A stretch of DNA of 64,000 nucleotides from Antitrichia curtipendula (lineage: Eukaryota; Streptophyta; Bryopsida; Hypnales; Leucodontaceae): contig OX579636.1 in NCBI GenBank assembly GCA_951230915.1, positions 6,401,001 through 6,465,000 of the forward strand, given 5' to 3'. The position numbers and the translations under genes are program-made. Below the pieces are notes generated by a model, which was not told where the DNA came from, made no database searches, and worked only from the letters and a program-made list of their open reading frames with translations. Of this stretch, positions 1 through 12,731 are shown piece after piece; positions within the stretch are counted from its first letter, which is position 1, and each line of letters opens with the position of its first letter.

Positions 1-200
1 CCAGTTACTGATTATTAGCAAAGTACCTTAAGAAGCAATCTGGTATCAAGTAATGTCAGCGTAACCTGGAGTGTGTTATTGACCGGCAAACAGGTGTACA
101 GCATTCCATTAATTCTGCAGCTATGTATATTGCAGCAAAATTAGGACAGTGTTTTAATAAAACAGACCAGCTGCTGAAAATTTGCAGGGATAGAACATAC

Positions 201-3200
201 CACGCTCAATAAAGATTTCTGTCAACGTGCCATCAGCATATGCTTGCAGTTCTTCCTTACTCAAGGTGCCATTCATATCCTTATCCAAACCCAGAAATGT
301 ATCTGCATCAAATGATTCAACAATAGAGCAGCTCACCAAAATTATGAAAGTAAAAAGGGAAAGATTTCCAAGAAATCAATAGACAGCAAATACAAAAGGT
401 TGACAGAAACATGACCATTTAAATACAATCGTTCACCTAAAGGTAATGCCCTTTCAAGACTAATACAACACTTCAACAACTCAATAAGAGCAAGAGAGTA
501 AAGGACATACCACAAATGCGTTGAGCACTGCTAAGAGAAAACCAGTTATCAGCAGGTTCAGGTTCCCCGCCTTCCTCCTCAGTTTCCTAAAATATCCCAC
601 CATCCACACTATGAGGACAACCTAAACAATCTCCACGACTGTCAACAGATATAACCACTTTTAAAGTTGATAGATTGCACAACAAGCGCACTCTTGACAA
701 CCTGAGTATAAACAGATTAATGCACTAATAAACAAATAGCTTATGCGGCAACAAAGAAAAACACTCTATCCAAACTAAATAACATCAACAACGGGTGCAA
801 ACACTATGCACCCACCATCAGTTCACTAAAAAAAACTTGTACGTGTCATGTTCGGGTGTTACAAAAATACAGGCTATGATCAGACTGCACTCTTAAAGAA
901 GCGATACCTGGTGAAGCTCCATAAGCTCTGCTAGACAATTGCTGAGCAGGACCTTCTTGATGCATAATTTACCTGCACAATGCGATTTCATTTTCAAATT
1001 TGAAACTAGCGATTCCAAGAAGTTAGCTACCCTAAAAGCCACAGTATAAGACTATAAGAGACTCATCGGTGTGCTTGCCAAACCATGCTGCACCAAGCAT
1101 ATGAGAATCATCGATTAGACGCTCAGCATTGAGAGGAAGAGAGAGAGAGAGGTAGTGGGAGAGAACAAACCTCGTCGCAATGGATCACAGAAGAAGTAGA
1201 ACTTCCGAGCAGCAATTCTACTGTACATGGCCAGAAAAGGAGGAGGGATGTTGCGTAGTTGAGCAAGATTTGGAATAAGTCCTCGTATGTACGCCTCCAT
1301 TTCCTAGAATTCACAGTACTCAGATCGTCAGTAATTAACAATCACTGACACACTGTAGAAAACTCTGAAATAGGAGGCAAATTTATTCAATATGCAAAAT
1401 TAGCTCAATTATATGGTAGTTTCTTGTCAACTCCAGTCATAAATTCTAGATGAAATACAATATCAATCCTTCAAGACTCAGCACACAGATCAATGTTGAT
1501 ATTCACTCACTGTGGAACCCTTGACAAAATATAGTAAGGAATAACTCTAAGACACAACCACAAGCCACCTATTACTAATCTTAGTGCCACGTGAAGGCAG
1601 TCCAGTCAAACAGAGGTCAACAATACTATGTACTCCGTATATATGCTATCACAGAATATAAGACAGCACAAGCGAATAAAGAACACTTGCAAACAAGGTT
1701 GACATCAATTCCTTCTAACTCACTATTTATATCGGCTCAACATAACAAACGGTCATTAACATCACTCACGACAGAATTCAGGGAATGACTAGATGGAAAT
1801 TAGTTCATAGTAATATGGCAGCAATGTGTGAGACCTGCGGCTGAAGAAAACCATCACCATCCTCGTCCAATTCACTCATATCAATTCGAGCTTGTGTCAA
1901 TGAAACCTGCACAATGAAGAAAATAACATACCTAAGAATACATAAAAAAAATAAAGTTGGCAGGCTCACTTCTTGGGTTAAGAGAATGAATAATTTGATG
2001 ATAGATTATTCTTACGGCTATAGTCTAATTCACGGTAGATCCTTTTCAATAGGAATAAAGAGAAAATATCAAGGGAATGTAGTGCTAGCGAGGGAATGTG
2101 GAAACTATTAACGGAACGAACATCATATCAGTGTCGCGCCTGATGATTTTGTTCCTCATTATCAGCAAGAAAGAACAAGACTAGGTAACACACATTAATA
2201 GACAATCTTCTTACATAATAATAGGGGTAATGCAGATCTCCAATAATATTTCAGATAAAAAACAGACCAGCAACACCATTATAAACTTACTGTACGCATG
2301 ACATAGAGATAGAACGGAAGGATTGCAATGCGTCCAAAATCGTCCTTCTCAAACTTCAAGAAATTACACGCTGAGAAGAATTTCCTGCACTTCGGTCCAA
2401 TCTGCTCCGTGCAGAGAGTTGCAATATGACAGAAGTCTTCATAATTCATCTGCGCATCAGGTGTATTGTTAGAACGTGGCAAATTCTCAACTCAGACCTT
2501 ATATGTGATATAAAATCCGACTTACATCAAACATTAGTATATATACAGAGAATCTGTATAATGAACCAGTCAAGAGAATGTCAGGTAAATATAACCTTCT
2601 CTGTACCAGTAGCCTCGTCAATGCTGCAATTCTCACGCAGCAAGACCCACATGGTATCCAGATCGTCGGCGTTCAAGAGAACCTCCGCTTGTTTCTGCAA
2701 TTCCACAATAACATACAAGGTTAATCCACAAAGTAGACAATAACCAATGAGAAAATTCTATATAACTTCGTATCTCTATCAAGGCTCTGCGTTAGACTCT
2801 CAATACCAAACCAATCTTAATAGATTGCAACCATCACTTCCTCGTAACAAGCATCACTTGGAACTTTAAGAAATTCGCTCCACTATATACGGAACACCAC
2901 CTCCTCTCCATTACACCAGAAAAATGATGCACGGAAACTTGGTCACAGTATACCTTTAGAAAACGGAACTTCGCAAGACGTTGCACCTTCGTACCGGCAG
3001 AATTTTCTGAAGGCTTCTGTAGATCACCCAAACAACAAATCAATGAGATAGATTCAAATTCACTACAAAAACATACAGTCACGAGTAGTAATTTAAGATG
3101 TACATTCAACCTGTAAGACAATCTATTCTGATAGCGCGGATTTGGAAAAACAAAAGTTAAGAAGATGGCCGAAATACCTTTCTGTAAAAACTAGGAATAG

Positions 3201-5050
3201 CCCCCGCAGCAACTGCTTTCTGCTGACGCTCTTTGTAGGCCTCCAGCAGAATTTTCTTCGTCTCCATCTCTACAAACAACAATAGGAGTAGGTACTCAAT
3301 AACCAGAAAATATGAGTCCCCCGTCAAATTTCGACGAATCCAAATTAGAAAGGATTCTCATCCACGATCTGTCTAATGACATATTCCCCAACCACAACTC
3401 CCATCAAACACGGTTAGGGAAAAACGGAACATTTCGTTCTATTCCATTTCTTAATTGCTTGTTTGATTGCCTTAGACTGTGATTGTTAAGATTCTGCTTT
3501 CAAAGACTCCGTTCTTTAGATATAACTACACGTACAAAGATTGAGAAACTAGAAAATGCGTTCATATTATTACTGAACTACAACGGAATAAAATGTTTAT
3601 ATACAATTTTCCCGTAACTCTGCCATCAAATCTGCCCCAGGATTTTCAGAGAACAATGGACATGTAAGAGAATGCCTAATAAACTCGATCTAGTGAACAC
3701 AACCAATGTTGCATCATTCCTAAATGACATTTGCTTCGGAAACCTGTGACAGTCTGTGTCAGGCTCAGACCCGAGTCCACCGTCCGATCCATACTTGATT
3801 CTGTTTACGATCCTGCTATATAAGGTAACTACACCTAAAATCGCACGGTTCCTAAAATACACTACAGATTCTTGCCTAAAATGTACTCCCACTATTCATG
3901 AGAACCTATGATCGCTTTTAGAAACACCTATTTAGAAACACTTTAAACATTCGTAGTTTATTCATACGGTGTCCAAAAAATATACTCAAAAGAAAATCTA
4001 GAATCCCCTTTTCACTACCAATAAGATCCCACGAAGAGTTTTCCAATATAATAATGGGAAACATGCTGAATTGCTTATTTCTGCGATTTTAAATGTACTT
4101 AACTTAAAGACTTCATTCTTAAGCTGTACGCAAATGCACAGTCGTTGAAGAAAGTAAAAAAAGGAGATCAAATTATTACTGACCTAGATACCGGAGAACG
4201 GAATAAAACGGTTTTACTCCGCAACCCTGCCATCAAACCTATTAGAGTAAAACTCCGATCCAATGTTCCCAGAGGACAATAGACACGTAAGAGAATGTTC
4301 GAACTACTGACCACAACCAATGCTCCATACCTCCAGTTCCAACCTATCGAACCCGAGCCCTTAGACTATGTTCTTTAAGATTCTGGTTTTTTAACACTCA
4401 CTTCTTAAGCTGTAAGTCCACATAAAAAGATTCAAAAACGCGAAAAAGTTCAAATGATTTCTGAACAAAAAAATCGGAGAGCAGAATAAACGTCCATTGT
4501 CTTCCGTTTTCCAGTAACCCTACAATCACACCTATCAACAGAAACTCCGATGAAACCTGGTCCAATGTACATGCAAGCGAACGACCAAACGACGGAGCAC
4601 AACCAATGCTCCATCCCTGCTAATCCTCTGGAATATCACTCCAACCTGTGGCAGCCTCAGAGCTGAGCCCTTTGGCTTAGCCTACATTCTTTTCAGATTC
4701 TGTTTTTTTAAGACCCTCTTCTTAAGCTTACACAGAAAAAGATTTTTAAAAACGTGAAAACATTCAAATTATATCTGAGCTGAAAATTGGCGAGCAGAAT
4801 AAAATGTCCATTTTACTCTGTTATCCCGTAACCCTGCCATCATACCTATCAACAGAAACTCCGATTAAACCTGGTCAATGTAAAATCAAGTGAACGCTAA
4901 AACTACCGAACACAACCAACCTGTGGCAGCCTCAGAGCCGAGTCCTTCGCCCGATCCAACATACTTGCGGAGCTGCTCCACCCACAGCATTGACGACGGG
5001 CGTGGCGCCTTCGGCTCCACGGGCTCCTTGGCTCCCTCGCTGGCTTCCAT
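201..5050 (-). CDS. TON2: PP2A regulatory subunit B'' TON2/FASS, 3' end off window
   Basis: Regulatory B'' subunit of protein phosphatase 2A. In plants it acts in the TTP complex at the cortex, organising cortical microtubules and the preprophase band. Ten exons fit in phase: 5050-4921, 3269-3178, 3016-2954, 2694-2596, 2449-2291, 1906-1835, 1303-1171, 972-908, 586-511, 302-201. They give about 330 residues of a family usually near 480. Visible matches to the family, as I remember it, are SSMLWVEQLRKYVGSG near the N terminus, VQRLAKFRFLK, MNYEDFCHIATLCTEQIGPK, AILPFYLYVMRT, and two EF-hand-like loops (DEDGDGFLQPQE in exon 6, DKDMNGTLSKEE in exon 10). The start ATG at 5050 precedes a short acidic leader and the conserved SSMLW block. 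The last visible exon ends in phase 1 at a GT donor (200-199), so the C-terminal exons lie left of the window. Intron 1 is unusual and has its own entry. Identity is nearly certain; exon edges rest on my reading of splice sites. Confidence 0.95.
3480..4960. repeat. Decayed tandem repeats inside TON2 intron 1, including copies of the exon 1 end
   Basis: A block of about 275-310 bp recurs. The motif (c)cgtaaccctgccatca occurs near 3613, 4218, 4512 and 4826, followed each time by an aactccgat..aatgt..aa stretch and an acacaaccaatg stretch. A second motif, ttcttaagct followed by an aaaagatt stretch, occurs near 4110, 4400 and 4718. The part equivalent to the exon 1 end (CTGTGGCAGCCTCAGAGC on the plus strand at 4921) is also present at 4646 almost unchanged, and in decayed form near 4336 and 3745. 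Exon 1's 3' end and donor were therefore copied together with intron sequence. Confidence 0.75.
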
Positions 5051-5340
5051 GGCTTAAACTCAAATAGCAAATGAAACCCTCCAATGTCTCCTAAAACTTC
5101 CCATACAGCACGGCTCAATGCGAAATTGAGCTGTCAATGCGGCCTTCTTAACAACATATCGAAGATGGAACGGGAGAATGCGCCATACCCGGAGTAAAGC
5201 TGCGAAGGCGATCCCTAAGCGGGGGCAAACCCGGGGAAGCAAACCCTAAGCGGGGGCAACCAAAGTATGAAAGAAGAGCAATGCGGCAACTGCCATTGTC
5301 GGTGGCTGACAGCTCCGAATAATCAGACGAACCCCAGGAT
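5051..5340 (-). promoter_or_regulatory. Probable 5' leader/promoter of TON2
   Basis: A more GC-rich stretch immediately upstream of the TON2 ATG (minus strand), ending where the AT-rich intergenic DNA starts. It contains a short direct repeat, ccctaagcgggggcaa, at 5213 and 5246. I see no clear TATA box; the call rests on position and base composition. Confidence 0.35.
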
Positions 5341-5603
5341 CGACGGAATCCTCAGAATTTCAATTGTAAGGTGGAAGCATCTAAAACCGTCCAATAACTT
5401 TTAGAGACAAAATTAAGGGAGGAGGTCCATAAATTGCTCAACTATGAGCTGATACTGAATTTTGGGGAGGTGAAGTTTCTTGAAATATTTAATAGTAAAT
5501 TTTCCTTGAAAGACAAATAGAATTGGCATCTAACCGAAGTTGTTTCATATTTTTGGAAGCTTTGTGGAATTAGTTATAAAAATTTGAAGTTGAAATGACA
5601 TAA

Positions 5604-5716
5604 GGCTCTGAAATCGTCCACCTCCTCAAATGTACACTTTTTAAACATTGTTGAAAGCTACAAAAAGGCAACATGTGCAATAGAGTACATTTAAGGAGGT
5701 GGGCGATTTTAAAACC
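5604..5716. repeat. Hairpin (foldback) MITE-like element
   Basis: Arms of about 32 nt pair with few mismatches: the left arm contains atcgtccacctcctcaaatg and the right arm catttaaggaggtgggcgat, with about 50 nt of loop. It is non-coding. The size and near-perfect palindrome suggest a small foldback transposon remnant. I could not identify a target duplication. The rest of 5341-6118 shows no gene. Confidence 0.55.
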
Positions 5717-6118
5717 TGTGTACTTTTAGAACCCCTTACCTTATAATATAAGGTTGATTTTAACTTCTAGATAAATAAAAATCATAAATTTTGAAAAAAT
5801 ATATTTTTTGCAATAGCATTGGTAATTTTTTTGAATTTTTGAAGTTGAGGCTTTAAAAAGATACGAAATGTGTGAAATAGGTACATCTTTGAATGCAAAT
5901 TGTCTCATGTTTTCATCCATTCAATCTTATTAATTCTAATGACATCCCTACATCTTCAAGCCATGTGCATTGATGAAACCTTTTGCATTGCATTGGAATA
6001 TGATTTGTTATAGTTTTCATAAAAAACCAAAACGCCTCATAAAAGGTTGTATTACTTTACAATTACGTAGTATTGTATGCAAAGTTAGAAGATATTGAAG
6101 AAGGCATTCCAAAGTAAT

Positions 6119-7025
6119 CACTAGAAGAAAAATGTGTCTGATGAAAAATGTGTCCAAAGAAAAATGCCTTCTTAAAAATGCCTTCTTAAATTGCATAGAT
6201 TTGATTCACTTTTCTATTGATTTGGAGAGTAATTTGTTGATTTGGATAAAAATCAATAGAAAAGTGAACCAAATGAATGCAACCAAATGAAAAAAAAAAC
6301 TAAATTTTCTAGTAGTAAAGCTAGTTGTTTCCTAGTCACTCATAAATTGTATACTAGTTGTTTTTTAATCAGTTTCTAGTTGTTTTCTAGTTGCTTCCAA
6401 AGTTCTTTCCCATTTATCTTATATCAATTGTCTCATATCAGTTGTAAAGAATATAATTAGGTTGGGCATATAAAACTTGTAAGTTGTCGCAATTTTATGC
6501 AATGAATTTTATTGATAAAATTCTAAGACTTCTACAATTTCTATGATTTGTAGATGTCTACAATCTATAGAAATAAAAAAATATTTAAAATCTATGAAAT
6601 TGTAATGTATTCTAAACCAATGAATTCTATTAAATACCAGTATTTGAATTTTAGAAATCTAGGTAGAAAGTAGGTCTAATTTTTTTTAATCTAACAAAAG
6701 GTAGATTTAAATTTCAAAATCTAAAAAGAATAGTTCTAAAATTCTAAAATTTAGAAAAAAGGTAGATATGAAAATTTGAAATTTACAAATCATTGAGATT
6801 AATATTTTAAAATCTACAAATCTACAAGTCGCAAACAAGTCGCAATTGAGTCACATATGAGGTGTAACTTTTACAATTGTTGCACCTTTTTTTTAGATTT
6901 TAGGATGTCCACTATGATTGCAGGTCTCCAAAGTATCACCAGCCACAAACTAGTTGCAAGTGTCCTATGCAATTGAAAAAACAGTTGCATGGTATAGTCG
7001 CATAATCCCTCATTTTCTTCTAGTG
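6119..7025. mobile_element. Non-autonomous CACTA-type element, 907 bp
   Basis: Terminal inverted repeats CACTAGAAGAAAAATG at the left and CATTTTCTTCTAGTG at the right, flanked by a perfect 3-bp duplication (aat on both sides). CACTA ends plus a 3-bp duplication are the hallmarks of the CACTA (En/Spm) superfamily. The interior has no usable ORF. It carries four short CTAGTTGTTT/CTAGTTGCTT motifs between 6312 and 6400, perhaps subterminal binding repeats. Confidence 0.8.
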
Positions 7026-7912
7026 AATAGTGTATTCTAATAAGAAATGAACATACTCATCAAATTAGGTGGCGTTGATCCAAAAAATTGGTTTAGCTAT
7101 CAATTCCTACAAATTTTGAATTGTTATATTTATTTATTTACTAACTATAATTATTGATAATTTATAATAAAATTTGAATTTTTTTATTATTAAATATTAC
7201 TAAATGATTCCAATATCATACTTAGAATTTTTCATAAGCTTGAATCTAGAATATTATGTTTGTTAAAATTTGGAAACAATTAGCCCACAAAAAAATGGTT
7301 GGCTAGCTAAAAACATTCAAATAAGCATATGATTACAAATTCTATTATTAGCTTTTGGCAATTGAAAAAAAATTGATTTTTAATATAAATTCTTGCCTAA
7401 AATAAACATTTTAGAGTGTTGATTGGAAGTCATTTTAGGCAAGAATTTAGACACTTTAAATGACAAGAGCTGGAAAGTTATCAATTTTTTGGTGTTTGAC
7501 ATAGGAATATGTAATTATATATTTTTTATATTTAAAATGCATTAAAATTATTTTAAAATGACCGATTTGAAATATGTTGAAGATGCAGTAATTAAAGTCA
7601 TTTTTGTAATAACCTCCACAAATTATTACTCTACACAACACATGCAATGTGGTGTGACACTTTCCACACATATTATGTGTGATAATTATAATATTAATAC
7701 ATTTTTCATGGAGAAAGAATATAATCTTTTTATCATATCAAGTTTGAGATATCTATCCCTATTGAATATCTAACAAGTCATGTTTTGTGTTTTGGATCCC
7801 TAGCAATTTTGCGTGCTCCTATTTTAGCAAGATACTAAAGACTGTGGTAAGATTAGTATACAAACATCATTCCATCAAAATTGATACCCAAACTGAGTTT
7901 ACATGTATTACC
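7026..7912. other. AT-rich intergenic stretch without a recognisable gene
   Basis: Very AT-rich. The longest open frames are short and look random. A pair of inverted segments (ttcttgcctaaaat near 7391 and attttaggcaagaattt near 7431) may be a small foldback. Nothing else could be supported. Confidence 0.6.
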
Positions 7913-8720
7913 CCCTAAATGCCCAATTGACCATATATGGTCAATCTAAAATTTTAGGTTCATTCTGGAGTAGGTGGTTAAAAATATTCCTTTCACCATT
8001 TTAAATTTTTTTAGAGATAGTTTTGAAGGTTAACTATTGAAAACTTTTATTTTTCATTGAAAAAAATAATAATTGATTTTTGAGAGATACTCAAATGCAT
8101 ACATGTCCATTAGTGAAGAGTAAAGCTTGCCAATTTTACTTCATTTCCTAGCTTTGAACAAAGTTTGTCAATTTCATTTGATTTGAGATCTAAAAAATTG
8201 TATGTATCCATTTGCTATGAAAACGGTCTCAATAGAAAAAGTAAAGTCTTTTAATGATTTTCACTTTTGAAAATTTGAACATGCAAGTATTGATTTGGCA
8301 TTATTTGCAATTTCTATATATAAAAAAAATTCCATTTCAACAATTGCAAAGTGGATTTTCTAATGAGTTTGATAGCTTTTCATTTGAACTTAAGGTTTTT
8401 GGAGGTACACTTTAGTGTGTTAACACAATTTTTAGTTGTTCATGTCACCTCCAATCCCTAAAAATTCTCATATGCAAATTTTTCAAACATTGTGGGGAAG
8501 GGCAGCATACTAAAAATAGGATAGTTACATTTGCTTGTTATAATCTTTCAACTCCTCTGCAATTTCACACTCAAAATTGGAATATATACTAATAAGCAAG
8601 CTCTTTAAACATCTATAGGGTTAGATTTTGAAAAAAAAAAAATTTGCTTCATTGGGGATAACTATAAGCCCATGTTCTTTTTTAAGAAAAACACACTCCA
8701 AAAGGCTTGGGCATTTAGGG
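7913..8720. mobile_element. Probable piggyBac-like MITE (degraded left TTAA)
   Basis: Left end CCCTAAATGCCCAA; right end TTGGGCATTTAGGG followed directly by TTAA. The left flank reads ttacc rather than ttaa, so one target duplication appears mutated. The interior is AT-rich and non-coding. It resembles the other TTAA / CCC..GGG elements in this window but has a different interior. Confidence 0.55.
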
Positions 8721-8913
8721 TTAAGATACTAACATTCAAAGAGACTTTCTGACAGATCACATAATACTATGCAAGTGGTGCCTCCAAATTCCCAATCAGA
8801 CCAACTCTGAGGCACAGGCTAGCAGTTATAATTACCAAGAAAAGAATTTGAAGACAGATGGGCAACAAAGCAGATGGTAAGCTTATTAGCCTTTTCCACG
8901 CAGCAAGCAAAAT

Positions 8914-11900
8914 TTATGTGCGTTGTTCAGCAGCTACAGATGCAGCAAAGACAACTAACACACCAGAAAGTGCAGCAATGGCAGTGAATCGGGCCACAAA
9001 ACTATAATCTGCCGGATTCCCAGCTGGAACCATCCAGTCCAGCACTCTCGGCAAAATTTCAGTCTCTCTGCCGCTTCCTAAAGAAACCTCTTTCCACTGC
9101 TCGGTGACAGGGAGTGTGATAGTGTCTTCTTGAACATCTTGACAAGACACCAACATGTGGGGAATGGGGATGTACACCACGCTGTGACTGTCAACAGAAA
9201 GAGGCTGCATGCACACCATCACAGTTGAGCAATTCAGACACACAGTCAGCCAGGCAAGCAAAACAATTACTACTGATGCAAGGAGAGTACGCTGTAATAG
9301 ACTTCCCAAATGCAACGATACCAAGTTACAGGGATTGTGAAAAAGTACAATTCATCAAATTGAAGCATAATAAAGAGTTTCCTTTCTGTAACAGGAGTTA
9401 CATTCCTTTAAAGCGAATTTGAAGTGCTTCCTCGGAAAAATAAATGTGCCAACTGGCACCTGAACAGATGAAAGAAACGAACTGCATACACTGAATGAAA
9501 GAATAACTTTTCTACCTCTAGACAGACAGACAATATCAATTTTAAGTGCCATAAAGAGATGGTAAAAGATTGAATTACCGGATAGCGAGCATGCAAAGGA
9601 AGGGTCACTTCAGCCTGCAATGACGACGCTGAACCATTTTTTCCGTCACTCTCAACCTTTAGTAAGGCCACATGGACATCCAGAATCGACTGTGCAGATA
9701 GGAGGGCAGGTTGTTCAAGATTTACATCCCCGTAAATTCGAGTCTCCAAAAACCCTGTTTGCAAAAGACAAAGAAAAATCAGGCCGCAACAACCTTCATT
9801 ATACGGAAATTTTGCAAATCTCATGACAATTTGAGCAATAACTGGAAGCGAGCAGAAATCAAATAAGGGACAGACAAAGTGATCGAAAAAAAGGACTTAC
9901 ACCCCCCAAAATGTATCTGGAATAAGATAGAACAGAAACACAATGTAAGCAAAAGATGATGGAAGGATAAACTCAAGGCACTCATAAACAGAATTGTTTA
10001 GACTCTGGTAGCTTCAAGAATACCTCCACGCCGTTGAATACCTTGCAGCTCAAATTGATCAGCATATATCCCAGTTGGCAGCCTTTCCACCAGTCTCAAT
10101 CGGCAAGTTTCAGACATTCTCTGACCCACGCTAGAAGACGATACAGTCACTACAGATATTAAAGAACGGTGAGCACCGCTTCCCACAAGCTTCCTCTGGA
10201 AATCTTGTAGGACCCAATGCCCTTCAGCCTCACTTCCCGACAGTGCGCAGGTTGCAATATCTTTTGATTCCAGCTTCACTCGGAGCTCCGAATTTTCTGG
10301 GTGGTCAAACTTTCTTCCTGCATCAGTCTCCAATGTACACTTGGGCGGTGAACTGGCAAGAGCCGATTCACAGTACGTCAAGGAGAGGCTTTTGCGTTTA
10401 TCTTGTGGAGGAACTAAGGTGAGGCTTCGCTGGTGAACCTGGCAACCCACTGACCGTTTTCATAAGTAACACAATACAAGCAGCCATTGCAGAAAGAAAG
10501 ACTAATTCTTCTAAGCTGCAGTTCAAATAAGTTGATTATGAGAGATAGAAAGTGAGGAGCTTTAGAGACAGCTGAATAGCGAGCGGTATTATCAGGGCCG
10601 AATTTTGTTCTTTGAAACATCTCTACGAATTTGTGGGGGAGGATAACCTGCCATTGCGAAGAAGACAGTTCCTGGGCCCAAAGAGGTGCTCGAGTTGCTA
10701 GCCAATTTGGCAAGAAACCGCGCCTTTTCTCCACCTTTGGATTTGATGCAGGTACCCCTAAAAGCGAAAAGAATGAAGGCCAGCTATCGTGTCTCTGCAG
10801 TCCTGTTCCAGGAAGCCAATGCCAAAGACCTAATGTAGATGGCACTGGTTCCCCTCCCTTCGCACTAATTTCAGGGATGAAGTCCTCAAAGGACTTCGGT
10901 ACAAGGCGCTTCATTTCAGGTCCAAGCCCAACCCCACCTTGAAGTACCATGGTCTTAAAAGGAGACCTGATCTGCGCAATATGGTTCCATAGAGAACAAA
11001 ACGATGTTAGATAACATAAAATATAACTAGATACATATATAAGTCACTCTCACGTGCTTAATCCCCAATCAAGACAAGAGGCCCAAATTGGGCTTCATGT
11101 TTTATTAGCACTTTTGAGTGGATCATACGGGGACTTTCCTTTTTTCACATGTACTTATTTCTTCACAAACATATACAATGTTCTCGGCTGATTCTGGTGA
11201 AATATTAAATTTGACCCTGCTTGAATTCTATTTTTCACCATTGATCACAGTCACGTTGGTCCCCCAGGGGTTAACACGGGAAGCAAGATGAAAACAACAT
11301 ACATGAAGAAGTAAAGCAATACTTCTTCTCAAAAACAGAGAGTAACTTTATATACACCAACAAAAGAATAAAACCGCAATTCTGGAGCCCCGCTGCTTTC
11401 CCTTACCACTCTCGCGTCTACATCCAAAGGTCCGGAACGGGCCCAGCCGATTGCTTCGCCGCCAACAATCTCCTTGAGCAATAGCTCCATTCTGGCCAAA
11501 TCCATCGTGAGTAGCTCAGCCCGACTGCTCGGCGCATGAGACGTGTCATTAGAGTCTGCAAGAGCATTCTTGACACTGATTACCATGCGTGTACCCAGAG
11601 GTCCGACTGCATCCCCCTGGAAGCCAAATACACAGGTCTCAATTAACCGGAACGGCAGGGATAACAGAATTGCAGTCGTCATTAGACACGCTAACCAGTA
11701 AACTTCAATCAGTCGCTGCAACTTGAATATTATGAGTCAGAACATGAGTCACAGCTTGTTAGAAGCTAATCGTTGACAGCTTTTCAGCAAGCTATCAATC
11801 ACATGATTTGGCCCAGAAATAAGCAGGAAACCTAAAAAAAACAGATTGTTCTTGACTCTATGTGCAATCTGCTGTCATATTCACCTTCAACTGCTTGTCG

Positions 11901-12731
11901 TCATCTCAATAGTTCGAGTTAGGAGGCGTATTATAGCGCATCATGAGCACATTTTCAGTAGCCTTCTAACAAGATATCACTCAACATTGATTGAGAATTA
12001 AGCCCGAAATCTCAGTTGAAATTTTGAGTGCAATCAGGGACTTTTGCACACGCCGTTCCAGTATTAACCTAAATCTATAATGCACAGGGGTCCATCCTGA
12101 ATAGAGAACATCAATGCGCTGATTTAGGGAAATGCTCTCTTGATCAATTTCTTACGAGCTCCATTCTAGAGTTCCTTCTAGTGCTCGTAGGCCGAGTTGA
12201 AAGACCTGTTAGCTCGCAATCCGAGTATTGAAAACCCTAATTCTCTCACAAATGCTTCCCAAAGTCTCTCCTAGCGATACTTTCAGACTCTCACAGCAAG
12301 CCCTCACCAGCATTGCAAAATCCCGCTACTTCTCATGGCACACTCCATGGCCTTATTCGTTTCCTCTCACCATATCCAATCAAAAACTGCTTCCAATATT
12401 CAAATAGAATATATTACATACAGGAAAACGAGAAACAATGAGATGCGGAATAGGCAAACATTACCTGCAACAGAGCATGGCTGTTCTCAAGGCGCAACCA
12501 GCTCAAATGGCGTAGGAAACCCTCTCCCGTGCCAATGTCCTTCAAAGACAAGTGAGCACAATAACGAGCTTCGACCGCATCCCGACCAACAACGCAAACA
12601 TCCTCCCGTTCCACCACCACAGCGTCGTCGTCAACGCGCTCGAAAGCATGCAATGCGCAAACTGATCCAAGGAAAACTACATTTGAAACTAAACCTAAAA
12701 CCAAAACCAGAGCATGAAATTTTGTACCCAT
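8914..12731 (-). CDS. PIG-X-like subunit of GPI mannosyltransferase I, with long N-terminal extension
   Basis: PIG-X is an ER membrane protein that stabilises PIG-M, which adds the first mannose to the GPI anchor precursor. Six exons fit in phase: 12731-12465, 11715-11407, 10971-10735, 10438-10024, 9754-9579, 9204-8914 (about 564 aa). The C-terminal half is typical: CRLRLVERLPTGIYADQFEL, then YGDVNLEQP, LPLHARYP, YIPIPHML, a W-x-VPAG motif and one transmembrane helix near the C terminus. Exon 1 encodes a signal peptide. ATG 12731 is chosen because a hydrophobic leader follows at once; an in-frame ATG at 12755 is possible. Exons 2 and 3 and the start of exon 4 (about 200 residues, including GLWHWLPGTGLQRHDSW) I do not recognise. 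They roughly double the usual length (about 260-300 aa). They could be a lineage-specific extension or a separate gene read through by my model. Exon 3 could instead end at 10756, and exon 4 could start at 10429. Confidence 0.8.
11064..11276. mobile_element. Possible decayed TTAA element in a PIG-X intron
   Basis: The segment starts ttaatcccc and ends aggggttaa. It contains aggcccaaattgggcttcatg, which resembles the interior of the TTAA element at 24020-24250 (aagcccaaattgggtctcacg). It lies inside the intron between the second and third PIG-X exons. The terminal repeats no longer match well, so the call is tentative. Confidence 0.35.
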
